NCBI GenBank assembly: GCA_964383815.1
Contig: CAYLIC010000004.1
Span: 1-64,000, forward strand
DNA: 64,000 nucleotides
Direction of reading: 5' to 3'
Source of the DNA: UBA11524 sp964383815
GTDB lineage: Bacteria > Bacillota > Clostridia > Christensenellales > Aristaeellaceae
Position numbers and translations under genes: made by a program. This document shows, in pieces, positions 40,808 to 50,079 of this stretch. A model generated the notes under the pieces. The model ran no database searches. It was not told where the DNA came from and saw nothing but the letters and a program-made list of their open reading frames with translations. Each line of letters opens with the position of its first letter. Position 1 is the first letter of the stretch.

Positions 40808-43800
40808 GTGCTGTTTTTCTGGGTTCTGTCGGAACGGAACGGAAAGGGGTATTACCTGCCGGAACAGCTTAGCTGGTCGGAACGGATAGATATTTCAAGC
40901 GGTATTATTTCCGGAACGGAAAAGCTCTTGCTGGGCGTTACGGCTGAGGAAGGCCAGTGGCGCGCCACTTTGCCGGAAGGATTCCTGTGGAGCGACGGTA
41001 CTGCCGAGCCACAGAAAATGAACGATGGCGACATATTGAAGCTGAAGAAGGACAACGTTCAGCTGAGCCTGGTGATTTCCGAGGTGAAGCGCGATGACCT
41101 TCTGATGAAGAAATTGCGCTGGCCGGGCGTTGATTTTTCGGTGGGTAAAGGCGATGACAATACCATCGTTTACAAGAAAAAGCTGGCCTCGCACAAGCAC
41201 GGCACGTTCAGCACCAGCGGTGGAACGATAAGCTATACGGATCAATCCAACAACGGCACATGGATCAATGGCAGGCTGGTCAGCGGTCAGCGTGTTACGC
41301 TGAGCCCGGGAGATCATATGTTTATTGCGCCTGCGCTGCACATGATTGCATTCCCGGAGTTTTTGGCGATTTGCCAGGCTGATGGCGCCAGCGTTGGCGA
41401 GGCGCTCCAGCCCTACAGGCTGCAGGCGGCTCCTCCGCAGAAGGATGCCAAGCAGATTTCTGTCTGGCAGGAGTATCACCGTGCGCCCCGCCAGATTCAG
41501 TACCCGGATGACGAGCCTGTCTCCATCGACAATCCTGTTGAAAAGCAGCGTGACAAGAAGGTTCCTACCTGGCTGGCTGTTGGCCCTAGCCTGACCATGA
41601 TTATGCCGATGCTGGTATCCTCCGTTGTCATGGGCCGGAGCATGGGTGCAAGCCTGGTGATGATTGGCACATCCTCTGCGCTTTCGTTTATGTGGAGCAT
41701 GCTGAACAGGCGCTACACGGAAAAGGATGCCGCCATCAGCGAAGAAAACCGCCAGACAATTTGCAAGCAGTATTATGCTGAAATCGAAGAAACCCTGGCT
41801 GCCTATACCGAGCGGGAAATGAAGCGCCTGAACATGAACTATCTTTCCGCACAGGAGTGCGCCGCGCTGCCAAAGGCCGCTGGACACCGCATGTGGGAAA
41901 AGCAGCCTGTGCACCCGGACTTCCTTCACATCCGCATTGGCCTGGGCGAAAAACAGCTGCCAAACAGCATCACAATTCCCAGGTCCAAGATTGAGCTGGT
42001 GGATGACCCTCTCCGGCACGAGCCGCAGCGCCTGAAGGACAGCTATTCCATGATGAAGAACGCACCCATCGTGCTCGATGCCAAGGAGCATGCGATCATT
42101 GGCGTTCTGGGCAGCAAAAGGTCCCCGTGGCTGCTGCAAAGCATGGTGGTGCAGATTGCCGCTATGCACAGCTACCACGATGTGCGCATCGTTGTCCTCC
42201 ACGATGAGGAGGACGAGGCACAATGGCAGTTTGCACACTATCTTCCCCATGTTTACACCACAGATGACCGCACCATGCGCATGGCCGTAAGCGGCTCCTC
42301 CGCCGGGCATGAGGTGCTTTCCTACCTGGACAATATTCTTACCATCCGCAGTGACAGCCAGCGCGAAAACACCGGCAGCGATGCCGATGCGGCGGATGTG
42401 CGAAAGCAGATACCCTGGTACATCCTCTTTGTTACCGATCCGCGGCTGCTGGAGGATGAACCGATTATGCGGTTCCTTGGCGTTCCCGGCCTGGGCTTTA
42501 CCCTGGTGATGCAGACCAGCCAAACCGAAGAACTGCCCAAGGAATGCGGATTGATTATCGAGGCCTTCTCGCCCATGGGAACGATTTTCCAGGAAAACGG
42601 CGATATGACTGGCGTGAAGTTTGAAACGGTGGATGCCCAGCATATCCAGCAGTTTGCCAAGGATATTGCGCCGTTCCGCATTAAGGAAATCACCGGGAAC
42701 AACTCCATTCCATCCCTGGTTACCTTCCTGGAGACATACAATGCCCGCCGGGTGGAAGAGATCGATATCCGGCATAACTGGAATGAAAACCATGCCTGGA
42801 AGAATATCCGGGCGGTGCTGGGATTCAAATCGGGCAGTGCGCCCTTTGTGCTGGATATTTCCGATAAAAACCATGGCCCGCATGGCCTTATTGCAGGCAC
42901 AACGGGCGCGGGCAAAAGCGTGCTGCTGCAGTCCTTCATCCTTTCACTGGCGCTGAACTACAGCCCCAGTGAGGTGCAGTTCATCCTGATTGACTACAAG
43001 GGCGGCGGCACATCGGAAGATTTCCGCAACCTGCCCCATGCTGCTGGCGTGATCGACTCCCTTCAGGGTGAGCGCACCATTTTCCGTGCGCTGGCTTCCA
43101 TCCAGGGTGAGATTAAGCGGCGCGAGAGAATTTTCAAAGAGGTGGGCGTCAACAACATTGACGACTACATGAAGGTTTTCAACTCCGATGAAACCGAGCC
43201 TACGCTGGGCCATGTCATCATCGTTGTAGATGAATTTGCCGAACTGAAAAAGGAACAGCCCGACTTCATGAAGGAGCTGGTCAGCGCTGCCCGCGTGGGC
43301 CGCTCCCTGGGCCTTCACCTGGTGCTGGCTACGCAGAAGCCAGGCAACTCCGTCAGCGAGGAAATCGACGCCAATACCCGCTTCCGCATTTGCCTGCGTG
43401 TGGCCTCCCGGAGCGATTCTTCCGAAATGCTCAAGCGGCCCGAGGCTGCCTACCTGAAGGGCATGGGCCGGTGCTATGTGCAGGTGGGCAACAATGAGGT
43501 GTTTGAAGAGGTGCAGACCTCCTGGTCTGGCGCTACATATGCCCCTGATGACCTGCGCCCGGAGGAGGAGCCGCGCATCCTGAATGCCATTGGCCAGCCG
43601 GTCTCCTTCCCCAAGAAGAAAAAGCGCATGGGTGCAGAGGCGTACGAGAAGCGCGAGATTGATGTGGTGCTGGACTACATTTCCGAATGCTGCGCGAAGT
43701 ATCACTTTGAGCCTGCACGGAAAATGTGGCTGGAGGAGCTTGCCAAAACGCTGCTGCTGGAGAATGTGCTTTCCGCCTCCGGTGCTGGCGCCTGGAAGGA

Positions 43801-45463
43801 CAATGCCTGGGTGGATGCGGACAGCCAGCGGCTATCCTGCATATTCGGCATGGCCGACGATGTGGAAACGCAGCAGCGCCTCCCCGCAACCATCGACTTC
43901 CTGGCAGATCAGAACGTGTTTGTAACAGGCCTGTCCGGCTCCGGCAAAACCACGCTGCTGCAAACGGTGGCCATGTCCCTGGCGCTGTGCTATTCGCCGG
44001 CGGATGTTAACATCTACGTCCTTTCCATGACGAGCCATGTGCTCCAGTCGCTGAAGGAGCTTCCCCATGTGGGCGAGGTTATCTTCGACGAGGAGCAGGA
44101 CGAGCAGGACCGCCTGATTGATATGCTGTACACCGAGAGCGAACAGCGCAAGCGCGTTTTCCGCGATGTGTCGACCGATAACTTTATCCAGTACAACCGT
44201 GCCGTGCGGGAAAGCAACCCCGAAGCAAGGCTGCCTGCCATTATCGTTCTTGTGGACGGGGTAGGCAAGGTGAAGGAATGGGAGTACACCCCCAGAGGGG
44301 ACAAAACAAGGAAATTCTACGAGCTGCTCCGCTCGGCATCCAGCCAGGGTATTTTCTTCGTTGTCAGCGGCCTGACCCGGAATGAGCTGCCCTCCTCCCA
44401 GCAGAAGTTTACCCGCGGCCTGACCCTGCGGCAAAACGAGCGAAATGACTATGCCGAGGCGCTGGGTGCCAGAATCGGCCAGGACTGGGGCGGCATACGC
44501 GAATATCCGGGCCGTGGCATGATTGCAGTGGAAAACAAGGAAATGAAGACCACCTTCCTGTATGAGGTGCAGACGGCGGTATTCGCAAACGACCAATCGG
44601 ACAAGGCGCGCACGGATGCAATCATCGCAGCCGGCAGGGCGATGCAGGCTGCCTGGAACGGCCCGCTGCCCAAGCGCATTCCGCGCATTCCGCAGCATCC
44701 TACGCTGGAGCAGATGCTTGCAGACTGCCAGAGCGGCGTGACCGATGCAACCCTGCTGCCCCTGGGCTATGAAAAGGGCACCGGCGCGGTGCTGGAGGCC
44801 AGCCTGAAGAGCTTCTATGCCGGCCTGGTGGTTGGCCCAAGACGCTCCGGCAAGACCACATGGGTTAAGGTGACGGCACTGATTATGCAGCGCAGAGGCG
44901 CAAGAGTCTACGTTGTTGGCGATGAGGGCCTGGCCCGCTGGGCCCTGGAGCAGGGCATGACAGGCTTCCACTTCGGTCAGCCGGAATGGGTCGATTGCTT
45001 CAGCTCGATTCTTGCGGAGGCTGCGGGCGAACGCTCGACACTGCTGAGGGAAGCGAAAACCATCAACATGGAAGAGCACAGGCGCGTATCGATGACCTTT
45101 ACACCCATTGTGATTCTGATTGACCAGCTGGATAAGTATATGGCGGCCTATCAGGATACATTGGGCAAGCTGAAGGCCTTCGTTGAAGAAAATGAGAAGA
45201 TTGCAACCTACCGTGTGATGACCTATGCCACCATCAGCCGGAAGGGATACAATGAAAACTACCTCAAGGATCCCCTGACGAGCCTGCGCGCTGCCCGGCG
45301 TGTCCTGATGCTCCAGGGCGTTAACAACGAGTTTGACCCGTTCAGCATCTCCCGCAGCTTGCCCCGTGGCATAACCTTCGCCCCGGGCGAGGCGATTGCC
45401 CTGTATGATGACAACCTGTACAGGCTGGTATTGCCGCAGGTGGAGGTGGAACAGAAAGCCTGA
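40808..45463 (+). CDS. essC: Type VII secretion ATPase EssC with N-terminal FHA domains
   Basis: 1551 residues. Residues 1-190 contain two FHA-like beta domains (second: SVGKGDDNTIVYKKK... SHKHGTFS... NNGTWINGRLV). Two adjacent membrane helices lie at about 256-300, followed by three FtsK/SpoIIIE-type ATPase domains. Their Walker A motifs are GTTGAGKS (697-704), GLSGSGKT (1041-1048) and GPRRSGKT (1343-1350); Walker B-like strands are HVIIVVDEFAEL, AIIVLVDGVGK and IVILIDQLDKY. Domain 1 keeps the catalytic acid; domain 2 lacks the D-E pair. This is the motor that exports WXG100 proteins. The FHA domains give a site for phosphothreonine control by the neighbouring kinase. The start is GTG, eight bases after GGAGGG. 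Confidence 0.95.
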   Translation: MLFFWVLSERNGKGYYLPEQLSWSERIDISSGIISGTEKLLLGVTAEEGQWRATLPEGFLWSDGTAEPQKMNDGDILKLKKDNVQLSLVISEVKRDDLLMKKLRWPGVDFSVGKGDDNTIVYKKKLASHKHGTFSTSGGTISYTDQSNNGTWINGRLVSGQRVTLSPGDHMFIAPALHMIAFPEFLAICQADGASVGEALQPYRLQAAPPQKDAKQISVWQEYHRAPRQIQYPDDEPVSIDNPVEKQRDKKVPTWLAVGPSLTMIMPMLVSSVVMGRSMGASLVMIGTSSALSFMWSMLNRRYTEKDAAISEENRQTICKQYYAEIEETLAAYTEREMKRLNMNYLSAQECAALPKAAGHRMWEKQPVHPDFLHIRIGLGEKQLPNSITIPRSKIELVDDPLRHEPQRLKDSYSMMKNAPIVLDAKEHAIIGVLGSKRSPWLLQSMVVQIAAMHSYHDVRIVVLHDEEDEAQWQFAHYLPHVYTTDDRTMRMAVSGSSAGHEVLSYLDNILTIRSDSQRENTGSDADAADVRKQIPWYILFVTDPRLLEDEPIMRFLGVPGLGFTLVMQTSQTEELPKECGLIIEAFSPMGTIFQENGDMTGVKFETVDAQHIQQFAKDIAPFRIKEITGNNSIPSLVTFLETYNARRVEEIDIRHNWNENHAWKNIRAVLGFKSGSAPFVLDISDKNHGPHGLIAGTTGAGKSVLLQSFILSLALNYSPSEVQFILIDYKGGGTSEDFRNLPHAAGVIDSLQGERTIFRALASIQGEIKRRERIFKEVGVNNIDDYMKVFNSDETEPTLGHVIIVVDEFAELKKEQPDFMKELVSAARVGRSLGLHLVLATQKPGNSVSEEIDANTRFRICLRVASRSDSSEMLKRPEAAYLKGMGRCYVQVGNNEVFEEVQTSWSGATYAPDDLRPEEEPRILNAIGQPVSFPKKKKRMGAEAYEKREIDVVLDYISECCAKYHFEPARKMWLEELAKTLLLENVLSASGAGAWKDNAWVDADSQRLSCIFGMADDVETQQRLPATIDFLADQNVFVTGLSGSGKTTLLQTVAMSLALCYSPADVNIYVLSMTSHVLQSLKELPHVGEVIFDEEQDEQDRLIDMLYTESEQRKRVFRDVSTDNFIQYNRAVRESNPEARLPAIIVLVDGVGKVKEWEYTPRGDKTRKFYELLRSASSQGIFFVVSGLTRNELPSSQQKFTRGLTLRQNERNDYAEALGARIGQDWGGIREYPGRGMIAVENKEMKTTFLYEVQTAVFANDQSDKARTDAIIAAGRAMQAAWNGPLPKRIPRIPQHPTLEQMLADCQSGVTDATLLPLGYEKGTGAVLEASLKSFYAGLVVGPRRSGKTTWVKVTALIMQRRGARVYVVGDEGLARWALEQGMTGFHFGQPEWVDCFSSILAEAAGERSTLLREAKTINMEEHRRVSMTFTPIVILIDQLDKYMAAYQDTLGKLKAFVEENEKIATYRVMTYATISRKGYNENYLKDPLTSLRAARRVLMLQGVNNEFDPFSISRSLPRGITFAPGEAIALYDDNLYRLVLPQVEVEQKA

Positions 45464-45492
45464 TTTACTGCCGAGGTAGAAAAAAGGAAGTG

Positions 45493-46269
45493 ATGACGAA
45501 AATGACGCTGCCATGTGTATTCTACCATGTTGGCGAGCAGGATTTTGAAAAAATGATGGGCGTTTTTCATACAGTGTTCGGCAACGGGCAGGGCAATTTT
45601 CGCGTTGATGCACGCTTTGCCAATGCGGAACAGGCTGTGAAGTACCTGGCGCAGAGGAACATCCACCTGCTTGTGACATACGTTTCAGCACACCGGGATG
45701 AAAACGGCCGGTCCATGCCGGATGTTGAGGCTATCCGCCTGGGGCAGATTGCCGCCCGGGCCAACAGGGACAATTACATCATCTACCTGGCGCACGACAA
45801 TGAAACGCTGCTGCGAATGGCACCGGCCTGCGTGCGGGCTGTGGCCAGCATGACGCTTTCCATGTTTCTGCAGCGGGGACAGGCGGCCCTAACCGCAATC
45901 CGCGAGGATTATGGCAAGCTGACTGCCAGCGATGAGCCTGATGAAAGCCAGTGGCTGTGCGTTAAGTCCCCGGGCGGAGCGGTTAAGCGCGTTCACCCTT
46001 CCCAGCTCTATGCGGTTATGGCAGAAAGCAAGGAGCTGGTTCTCCACACGGAGGAGGGCGTTTTCAAGGCATATGGCACGCTGGTGCGCCTGAAGCAGCA
46101 GCTGGGCGACGCCTTCTGCCAGTGCCACCGCAGCTGCCTGGTGAACCTGAATGCCATCCAGGATGTTGACTTTGCCGGCCTAACCATTTCCCTGAAGGAC
46201 GGCAGCACGGCACCGCTGGCAAAGTCCTTCCGGCAGACAATGCGGCAGCTGCTTCAGGCAAAAACCTAG
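45493..46269 (+). CDS. LytTR-domain regulator with degenerate receiver
   Basis: About 258 residues. The C-terminal 100 residues are a LytTR DNA-binding domain (WLCVKSPGGAVKRVHPSQLYAVMAESKELVLHTEEG... CHRSCLVNLNAIQDV). The N-terminal half is receiver-sized, but the acidic pair is replaced (CVFYHVGEQD) and the strand that should end in the phospho-acceptor Asp reads HLLVTYVSAHRD. It therefore probably responds without phosphorylation. Its position between essC and yukD suggests that it controls this locus or its effector genes. ATG 45493 is chosen; GTG 45490 and ATG 45502 are possible. Confidence 0.82.
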   Translation: MTKMTLPCVFYHVGEQDFEKMMGVFHTVFGNGQGNFRVDARFANAEQAVKYLAQRNIHLLVTYVSAHRDENGRSMPDVEAIRLGQIAARANRDNYIIYLAHDNETLLRMAPACVRAVASMTLSMFLQRGQAALTAIREDYGKLTASDEPDESQWLCVKSPGGAVKRVHPSQLYAVMAESKELVLHTEEGVFKAYGTLVRLKQQLGDAFCQCHRSCLVNLNAIQDVDFAGLTISLKDGSTAPLAKSFRQTMRQLLQAKT

Positions 46270-46311
46270 GCTGATGAATGTGCAACGGCGGGATAAAGGA
46301 GGTTGGCTGAG

Positions 46312-46560
46312 GTGGAAACAATCATTGTGAATATCACCCTGGGTGCGCTGGGAAAAACGGTGGAATTCATTTTGCCAGCGCATGTGCCCATACAAAACTT
46401 GATGGACAGCATTCTCCGGCAGGTTGGCTTGACCTTCTGGAATGTGGCGTACGATGATAGCGCCATGCTGTACAGCCTGGAGGACAAAAAACCGCTGCAG
46501 CCCCAATGGACGCTGGCCCAATGCGGCGTACACGAGCGGGCAGCGCTGATGCTGATTTAA
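46312..46560 (+). CDS. yukD: YukD/EsaB-like ubiquitin-fold protein
   Basis: 82 residues. The pattern is ubiquitin-like: strand TIIVNITLGALGKTVEFILP, a central helix IQNLMDSILRQVG and the C-terminal strands AQCGVHERAALMLI. YukD/EsaB proteins are small accessory components of Firmicutes type VII systems and are usually encoded near essC, as here. The GTG at 46312 lies nine bases after AAAGGAGG; an in-frame TTG at 46303 has no spacing from the RBS. Confidence 0.8.
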   Translation: METIIVNITLGALGKTVEFILPAHVPIQNLMDSILRQVGLTFWNVAYDDSAMLYSLEDKKPLQPQWTLAQCGVHERAALMLI

Positions 46561-46589
46561 CTGGCACAAAAGGAAAGGAGAAACGGAAC

Positions 46590-46895
46590 ATGAGTGAAAC
46601 CATTGGTCGCATTGATACGGACGAGATTAGGGAAATCATCAAGAAGGTAGGCTCCATTTCCGAAAATGTTCAATACCTGTCGAACACAAATGTATCCTCC
46701 ATGAAGGGCACTGTGAAAAGCAGCCTGAAGGGTGAAGCGGCGGATACGCTCCTGACAACGCTGGACGAGCTGTCGGGTGATATTGGGAAAATCGCCAGGG
46801 GGCTGAACGATGTCAACCGGGCGCTGACGGCCTATATCGCGGCGATTGAAAAGGCAGACCAGAAGATTTCCCAAGCCATCAGCGGCAAAGCCTGA
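46590..46895 (+). CDS. Small helical protein, WXG100-like
   Basis: 101 residues, predicted as two helices around a turn at LKGEAA (about residue 50). The length and helical hairpin fit the WXG100/ESAT-6 group, but the WxG motif is replaced by LKG. It may be a substrate, a chaperone-like partner or a structural component. It sits between yukD and the vWA-FHA membrane protein, away from the main WXG100 group at 53.5-54.8 kb, which suggests a core rather than an effector-linked role. RBS AGGAAAGGAG. Confidence 0.65.
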   Translation: MSETIGRIDTDEIREIIKKVGSISENVQYLSNTNVSSMKGTVKSSLKGEAADTLLTTLDELSGDIGKIARGLNDVNRALTAYIAAIEKADQKISQAISGKA

Positions 46896-46926
46896 TACAA
46901 AAAAAGGAAATGAGAGGCACACGAAT

Positions 46927-49413
46927 ATGAAAAAGCTCATCAGTTGCATAGCGGCGCTTGTCCTGCTTATGCTGTGCACAGCTGGCGCACTGGCGGATGG
47001 AAATGGCACGATTGTTGACTATTGGACAGACATGAGCAACCTGACCATCTACGCAGCGATTCGCCAGTCCTATCGCTGCACGCTGGACTTTTCCGGTGCG
47101 GTTGACGGCAGCGCCGAGGTGCCCGTCAAGGCCGGTGCGCTTCCCTCTGCAAAGATTGGACACATCATCGTTGTGGATACCAGGCAGCCATACTGCAACA
47201 CCGTCAACAATGCATGGCTGACCTACGAAAATGCTTACCAGCAGATATTGCAGAAGTACCTGAGCTCCATCAGCAATAACGAGCTGGTTCGCTTCATCAT
47301 CGCTGGCGCCGGAACCAGCTATACAGAAACCGACTGGATGATGAACAACCAGGCCCAGGACTATGTGCGCAACAGCATTAAGCTGCAGACGGAGGCCGGC
47401 GAAACCGGCGCCGTAAACGCGCTGAACCTTGCCTTCAAGGAGGCGAAGCAATACGTTGACGGGCAGCCGCTGTTCAAAAACGTGTTTGCTGTGATGGATG
47501 TAGCCAGCGCCAGCAGCAGCCTGCCCATGGGCAGCGGAACCTTTCCGCTGTTTGTGACAACAATTGCACAGAGCGGCACCGAGGTGACGGACAGGAAAAC
47601 CCAGGCGAACAGCGGCAACTATGATGCCTATCAGTCCTTTGCAACTGCGAACAACGGTGTGTACATTTGCCTTGAGCACACGGGCAAGGGCACCCTTGAT
47701 TGCAGCAGCCTGACCACCCAGGTAACGCAAACGCTGAACAACCTGCAGTACTACGTCATCGATCTTTCCGACACCCATCGGCTGATTGACTACAGCAAGC
47801 AGTCGCACACCTTCAGCATTATTGCCTCCTCCAGCGATGGGGAACAGCAGATTAATACGCTGACAACCGATGTGGTTCCGCCTTCGCCGGTGCCCGTCGT
47901 AGCGGATACACCCACCCCTGTTCCGGAGGCTACCCCTGTGGTGGCCCGGGATGGAAACGACAGCAATGCCTTGCGGGCCATCAACCGGCTGTGGGAACTG
48001 TATTACCTGGAGGAGCGTACCAATTCCTTTGACGATTCGTGCCGGTATGCCTTTATGGAATTCTGCCGGGAGAATGGCCTGGAAGAAAAGGATGAGGTGG
48101 ATGAGGAGGCCTTTAACCTGCTGCTGTATGGTCAGGTTGTAGCCAGGGCCACCGCCACCCCCGAGCCTACGCCATCCCCAACGCCGGTGATGGAAACTGC
48201 TACCCCTGTCCCGAAGGTGTACAGCGGTTCCACCTCAACAACGGCCTTCTATGCCATCAAACAGCTGCAGAAGCTGTACTACCTGGATCCGGCTGAGAGC
48301 CATGCCGAGTTTGATGCCGGCTGCATGAGCGCCTTCCTGGATTTGTGCATCGACAATGGCATTTCCTACGACAAGGATTACATTGACGATGATGCTTACC
48401 AGTTCCTGATGAGCTGCACCACCCCGAAGGCCACGCCCACCCCGGAACCCGTGCTGACCCCCACCCCGGAACCGACCGTTCCTGTGGACGGATATACGCT
48501 GAACACCCGCGACGGGGAAGGCAGCGGATTCATCAGCACGATGCAGAGCATCCTGGCTGAGCTGAACATGTTCAGCGGCGAGTATACGCCTGGCCTGATG
48601 GACCGCGCAACGCTGGATGCTGCCGGGCTGTACTGCACCACCTATGGCCTGCTGAACACCGCCGGAGTGGACGCTGTTAGCCAGCAGATTGTAAACGATG
48701 TGCTGACCATGGGCGAAAACCGTACGCCCTACACCGCGCCTGAACCCAGCACGGCAGAAAAGCTGATCAGCTTCCTGAAGCAGGACATCTTCTCCATTGG
48801 CACCTTTGCGGTGAAGACGTGGATGATTGTTGTGCTGATTCTGGTATTGCTGTTCTCCATTCTGCTCATCGTGATTCTCATGCGCTCCAGGACCAGCACG
48901 GAGGGTGAGGCGGAAGCAGTCGCATTTGCTCAAGAAGCTGTTTCTGCCGGGAGCATGGGGGACAATGACGACGAGAAAACACGGCCTGTGCAGAGTGGCG
49001 CGGGCAGGAACGATGACATGCTTTCAACCCTTCCGGCTAGCGCAGCACTGCGGGTGACCTTCACCATCAGTGGCAACTGTGCAACCTGGACGGATTCCCG
49101 CCTGGTGACCTCCGAAGACTTTGTGATCGGGCGTGGCAGCGGATGCGACCTGCGGACGGACTCCTCCGACAGGACGGTGTCCTCCAAGCATGCGATTCTT
49201 ACCAGCAACAAGGGCACGCTGTACCTGCGGGATGTTTCCACCTTCCATTCCACCTGGGTGAACGGGAAGAAGGTCAACAGCGCGGAAGCTGTGCCCGCAG
49301 GCGACTTTACCCTCCCGATTCGCAGCAGCGAAGCCCGCAGCGCTGATTATGAGCTGACCTCCGGTGACGAAATCACCCTGGGCGAGAAGTGCAGCATCAA
49401 GGTGGTTTGGTAA
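46927..49413 (+). CDS. Membrane protein: vWA-like ectodomain, peptidoglycan-binding-like repeats and cytoplasmic FHA
   Basis: 828 residues. A signal peptide (1-23) is followed by a vWA-like domain (from about 77, IGHIIVVDTRQPY; the MIDAS motif is not canonical). Pro/Thr linkers separate three related helical modules of about 55 residues (ALRAINRLWELYYLEE, AFYAIKQLQKLYYLDP, STMQSILAELNMFSGE), which resemble peptidoglycan-binding folds. One membrane helix (about 632-653) and a C-terminal cytoplasmic FHA domain (about 709-828; DFVIGRGSGCDL, SSKHAIL, STWVNGKKV) follow. It thus spans from the cell wall to a phosphothreonine reader and could anchor or gate the secretion machine. Confidence 0.85.
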   Translation: MKKLISCIAALVLLMLCTAGALADGNGTIVDYWTDMSNLTIYAAIRQSYRCTLDFSGAVDGSAEVPVKAGALPSAKIGHIIVVDTRQPYCNTVNNAWLTYENAYQQILQKYLSSISNNELVRFIIAGAGTSYTETDWMMNNQAQDYVRNSIKLQTEAGETGAVNALNLAFKEAKQYVDGQPLFKNVFAVMDVASASSSLPMGSGTFPLFVTTIAQSGTEVTDRKTQANSGNYDAYQSFATANNGVYICLEHTGKGTLDCSSLTTQVTQTLNNLQYYVIDLSDTHRLIDYSKQSHTFSIIASSSDGEQQINTLTTDVVPPSPVPVVADTPTPVPEATPVVARDGNDSNALRAINRLWELYYLEERTNSFDDSCRYAFMEFCRENGLEEKDEVDEEAFNLLLYGQVVARATATPEPTPSPTPVMETATPVPKVYSGSTSTTAFYAIKQLQKLYYLDPAESHAEFDAGCMSAFLDLCIDNGISYDKDYIDDDAYQFLMSCTTPKATPTPEPVLTPTPEPTVPVDGYTLNTRDGEGSGFISTMQSILAELNMFSGEYTPGLMDRATLDAAGLYCTTYGLLNTAGVDAVSQQIVNDVLTMGENRTPYTAPEPSTAEKLISFLKQDIFSIGTFAVKTWMIVVLILVLLFSILLIVILMRSRTSTEGEAEAVAFAQEAVSAGSMGDNDDEKTRPVQSGAGRNDDMLSTLPASAALRVTFTISGNCATWTDSRLVTSEDFVIGRGSGCDLRTDSSDRTVSSKHAILTSNKGTLYLRDVSTFHSTWVNGKKVNSAEAVPAGDFTLPIRSSEARSADYELTSGDEITLGEKCSIKVVW

Positions 49414-49432
49414 AAGCAGAAGGAGAATGGGA

Positions 49433-49996
49433 ATGCAAAAACGTCGAGTATTGCAGATGGCTATGCTGGTGGGCGGGTTTGCGCTGATAGGCTTTGCCTT
49501 TCTGCTGATTGCCTGGCCGCTCATGGCTGTGCTGTATCTGGTGCTGTGGATGCTGGCAGGTACCATTCTCTGGTTTACCTATGCACCACTGCCGGCCGCC
49601 GTGCACGAAGCGGCTGACGCTTTTCGCAAGCGCCGGGAGGAAAAACGCAAAGCCCAGATGAGCACTCAGCTGGTGGATACCAACTTCTACGAAAGGTTTC
49701 AGCTGGTTAACACACACAACGATCAGGAAATCTACCGAATAGACCGGATGGAATTCCTGGTTGGACGCTCCCAAGAGGCCGCCATGTGCCTGGCGAAAAA
49801 CCGCTCGGTATCCGCCAGGCACTGCCGGATTGTTTACAGAAAGTACAGCCAGGAGTATTACATTGAGGATTTGAACAGCACCAGTGGCACCTATGTGGGC
49901 GCCCGCAGGCTGGAACCCTACAAGCAGGAAAAGCTGCTGCCCAATGTGGAAATCACCCTGGCTGGACTGACCTACCGCTTTTGCCCCATCCCGTAA
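49433..49996 (+). CDS. FHA-domain protein with two membrane helices
   Basis: 187 residues. Two adjacent helices (about 8-28 and 32-54) form a membrane hairpin. A basic linker (RKRREEKRKAQ) and a C-terminal FHA domain follow, with FLVGRSQEAAMCL, SVSARHCRIVYRK and LNSTSGTYVGARRLE, all conserved phosphopeptide-binding elements. It is the third FHA-bearing protein of the locus and should face the cytoplasm. ATG 49433 is seven bases after AAGGAG. The next gene follows after 80 bases that hold a small hairpin. Confidence 0.87.
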   Translation: MQKRRVLQMAMLVGGFALIGFAFLLIAWPLMAVLYLVLWMLAGTILWFTYAPLPAAVHEAADAFRKRREEKRKAQMSTQLVDTNFYERFQLVNTHNDQEIYRIDRMEFLVGRSQEAAMCLAKNRSVSARHCRIVYRKYSQEYYIEDLNSTSGTYVGARRLEPYKQEKLLPNVEITLAGLTYRFCPIP

Positions 49997-50030
49997 GATG
50001 GCGGCAAAGGCAGGCTTTACCCGGTGGTTA

Positions 50031-50052
50031 ACCTTGCAGAAAGCTGCAAGGT
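50031..50052 (+). other. Short hairpin before the MBG-repeat gene
   Basis: ACCTTGCAG and CTGCAAGGT with an AAAG loop form a perfect stem in the mRNA 28 bases before the next ATG. There is no U-tract. It may mark an mRNA processing or stabilising site. Confidence 0.4.
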
Positions 50053-50079
50053 GCCTATAGAGAGAAAGGAGAGAACCCC

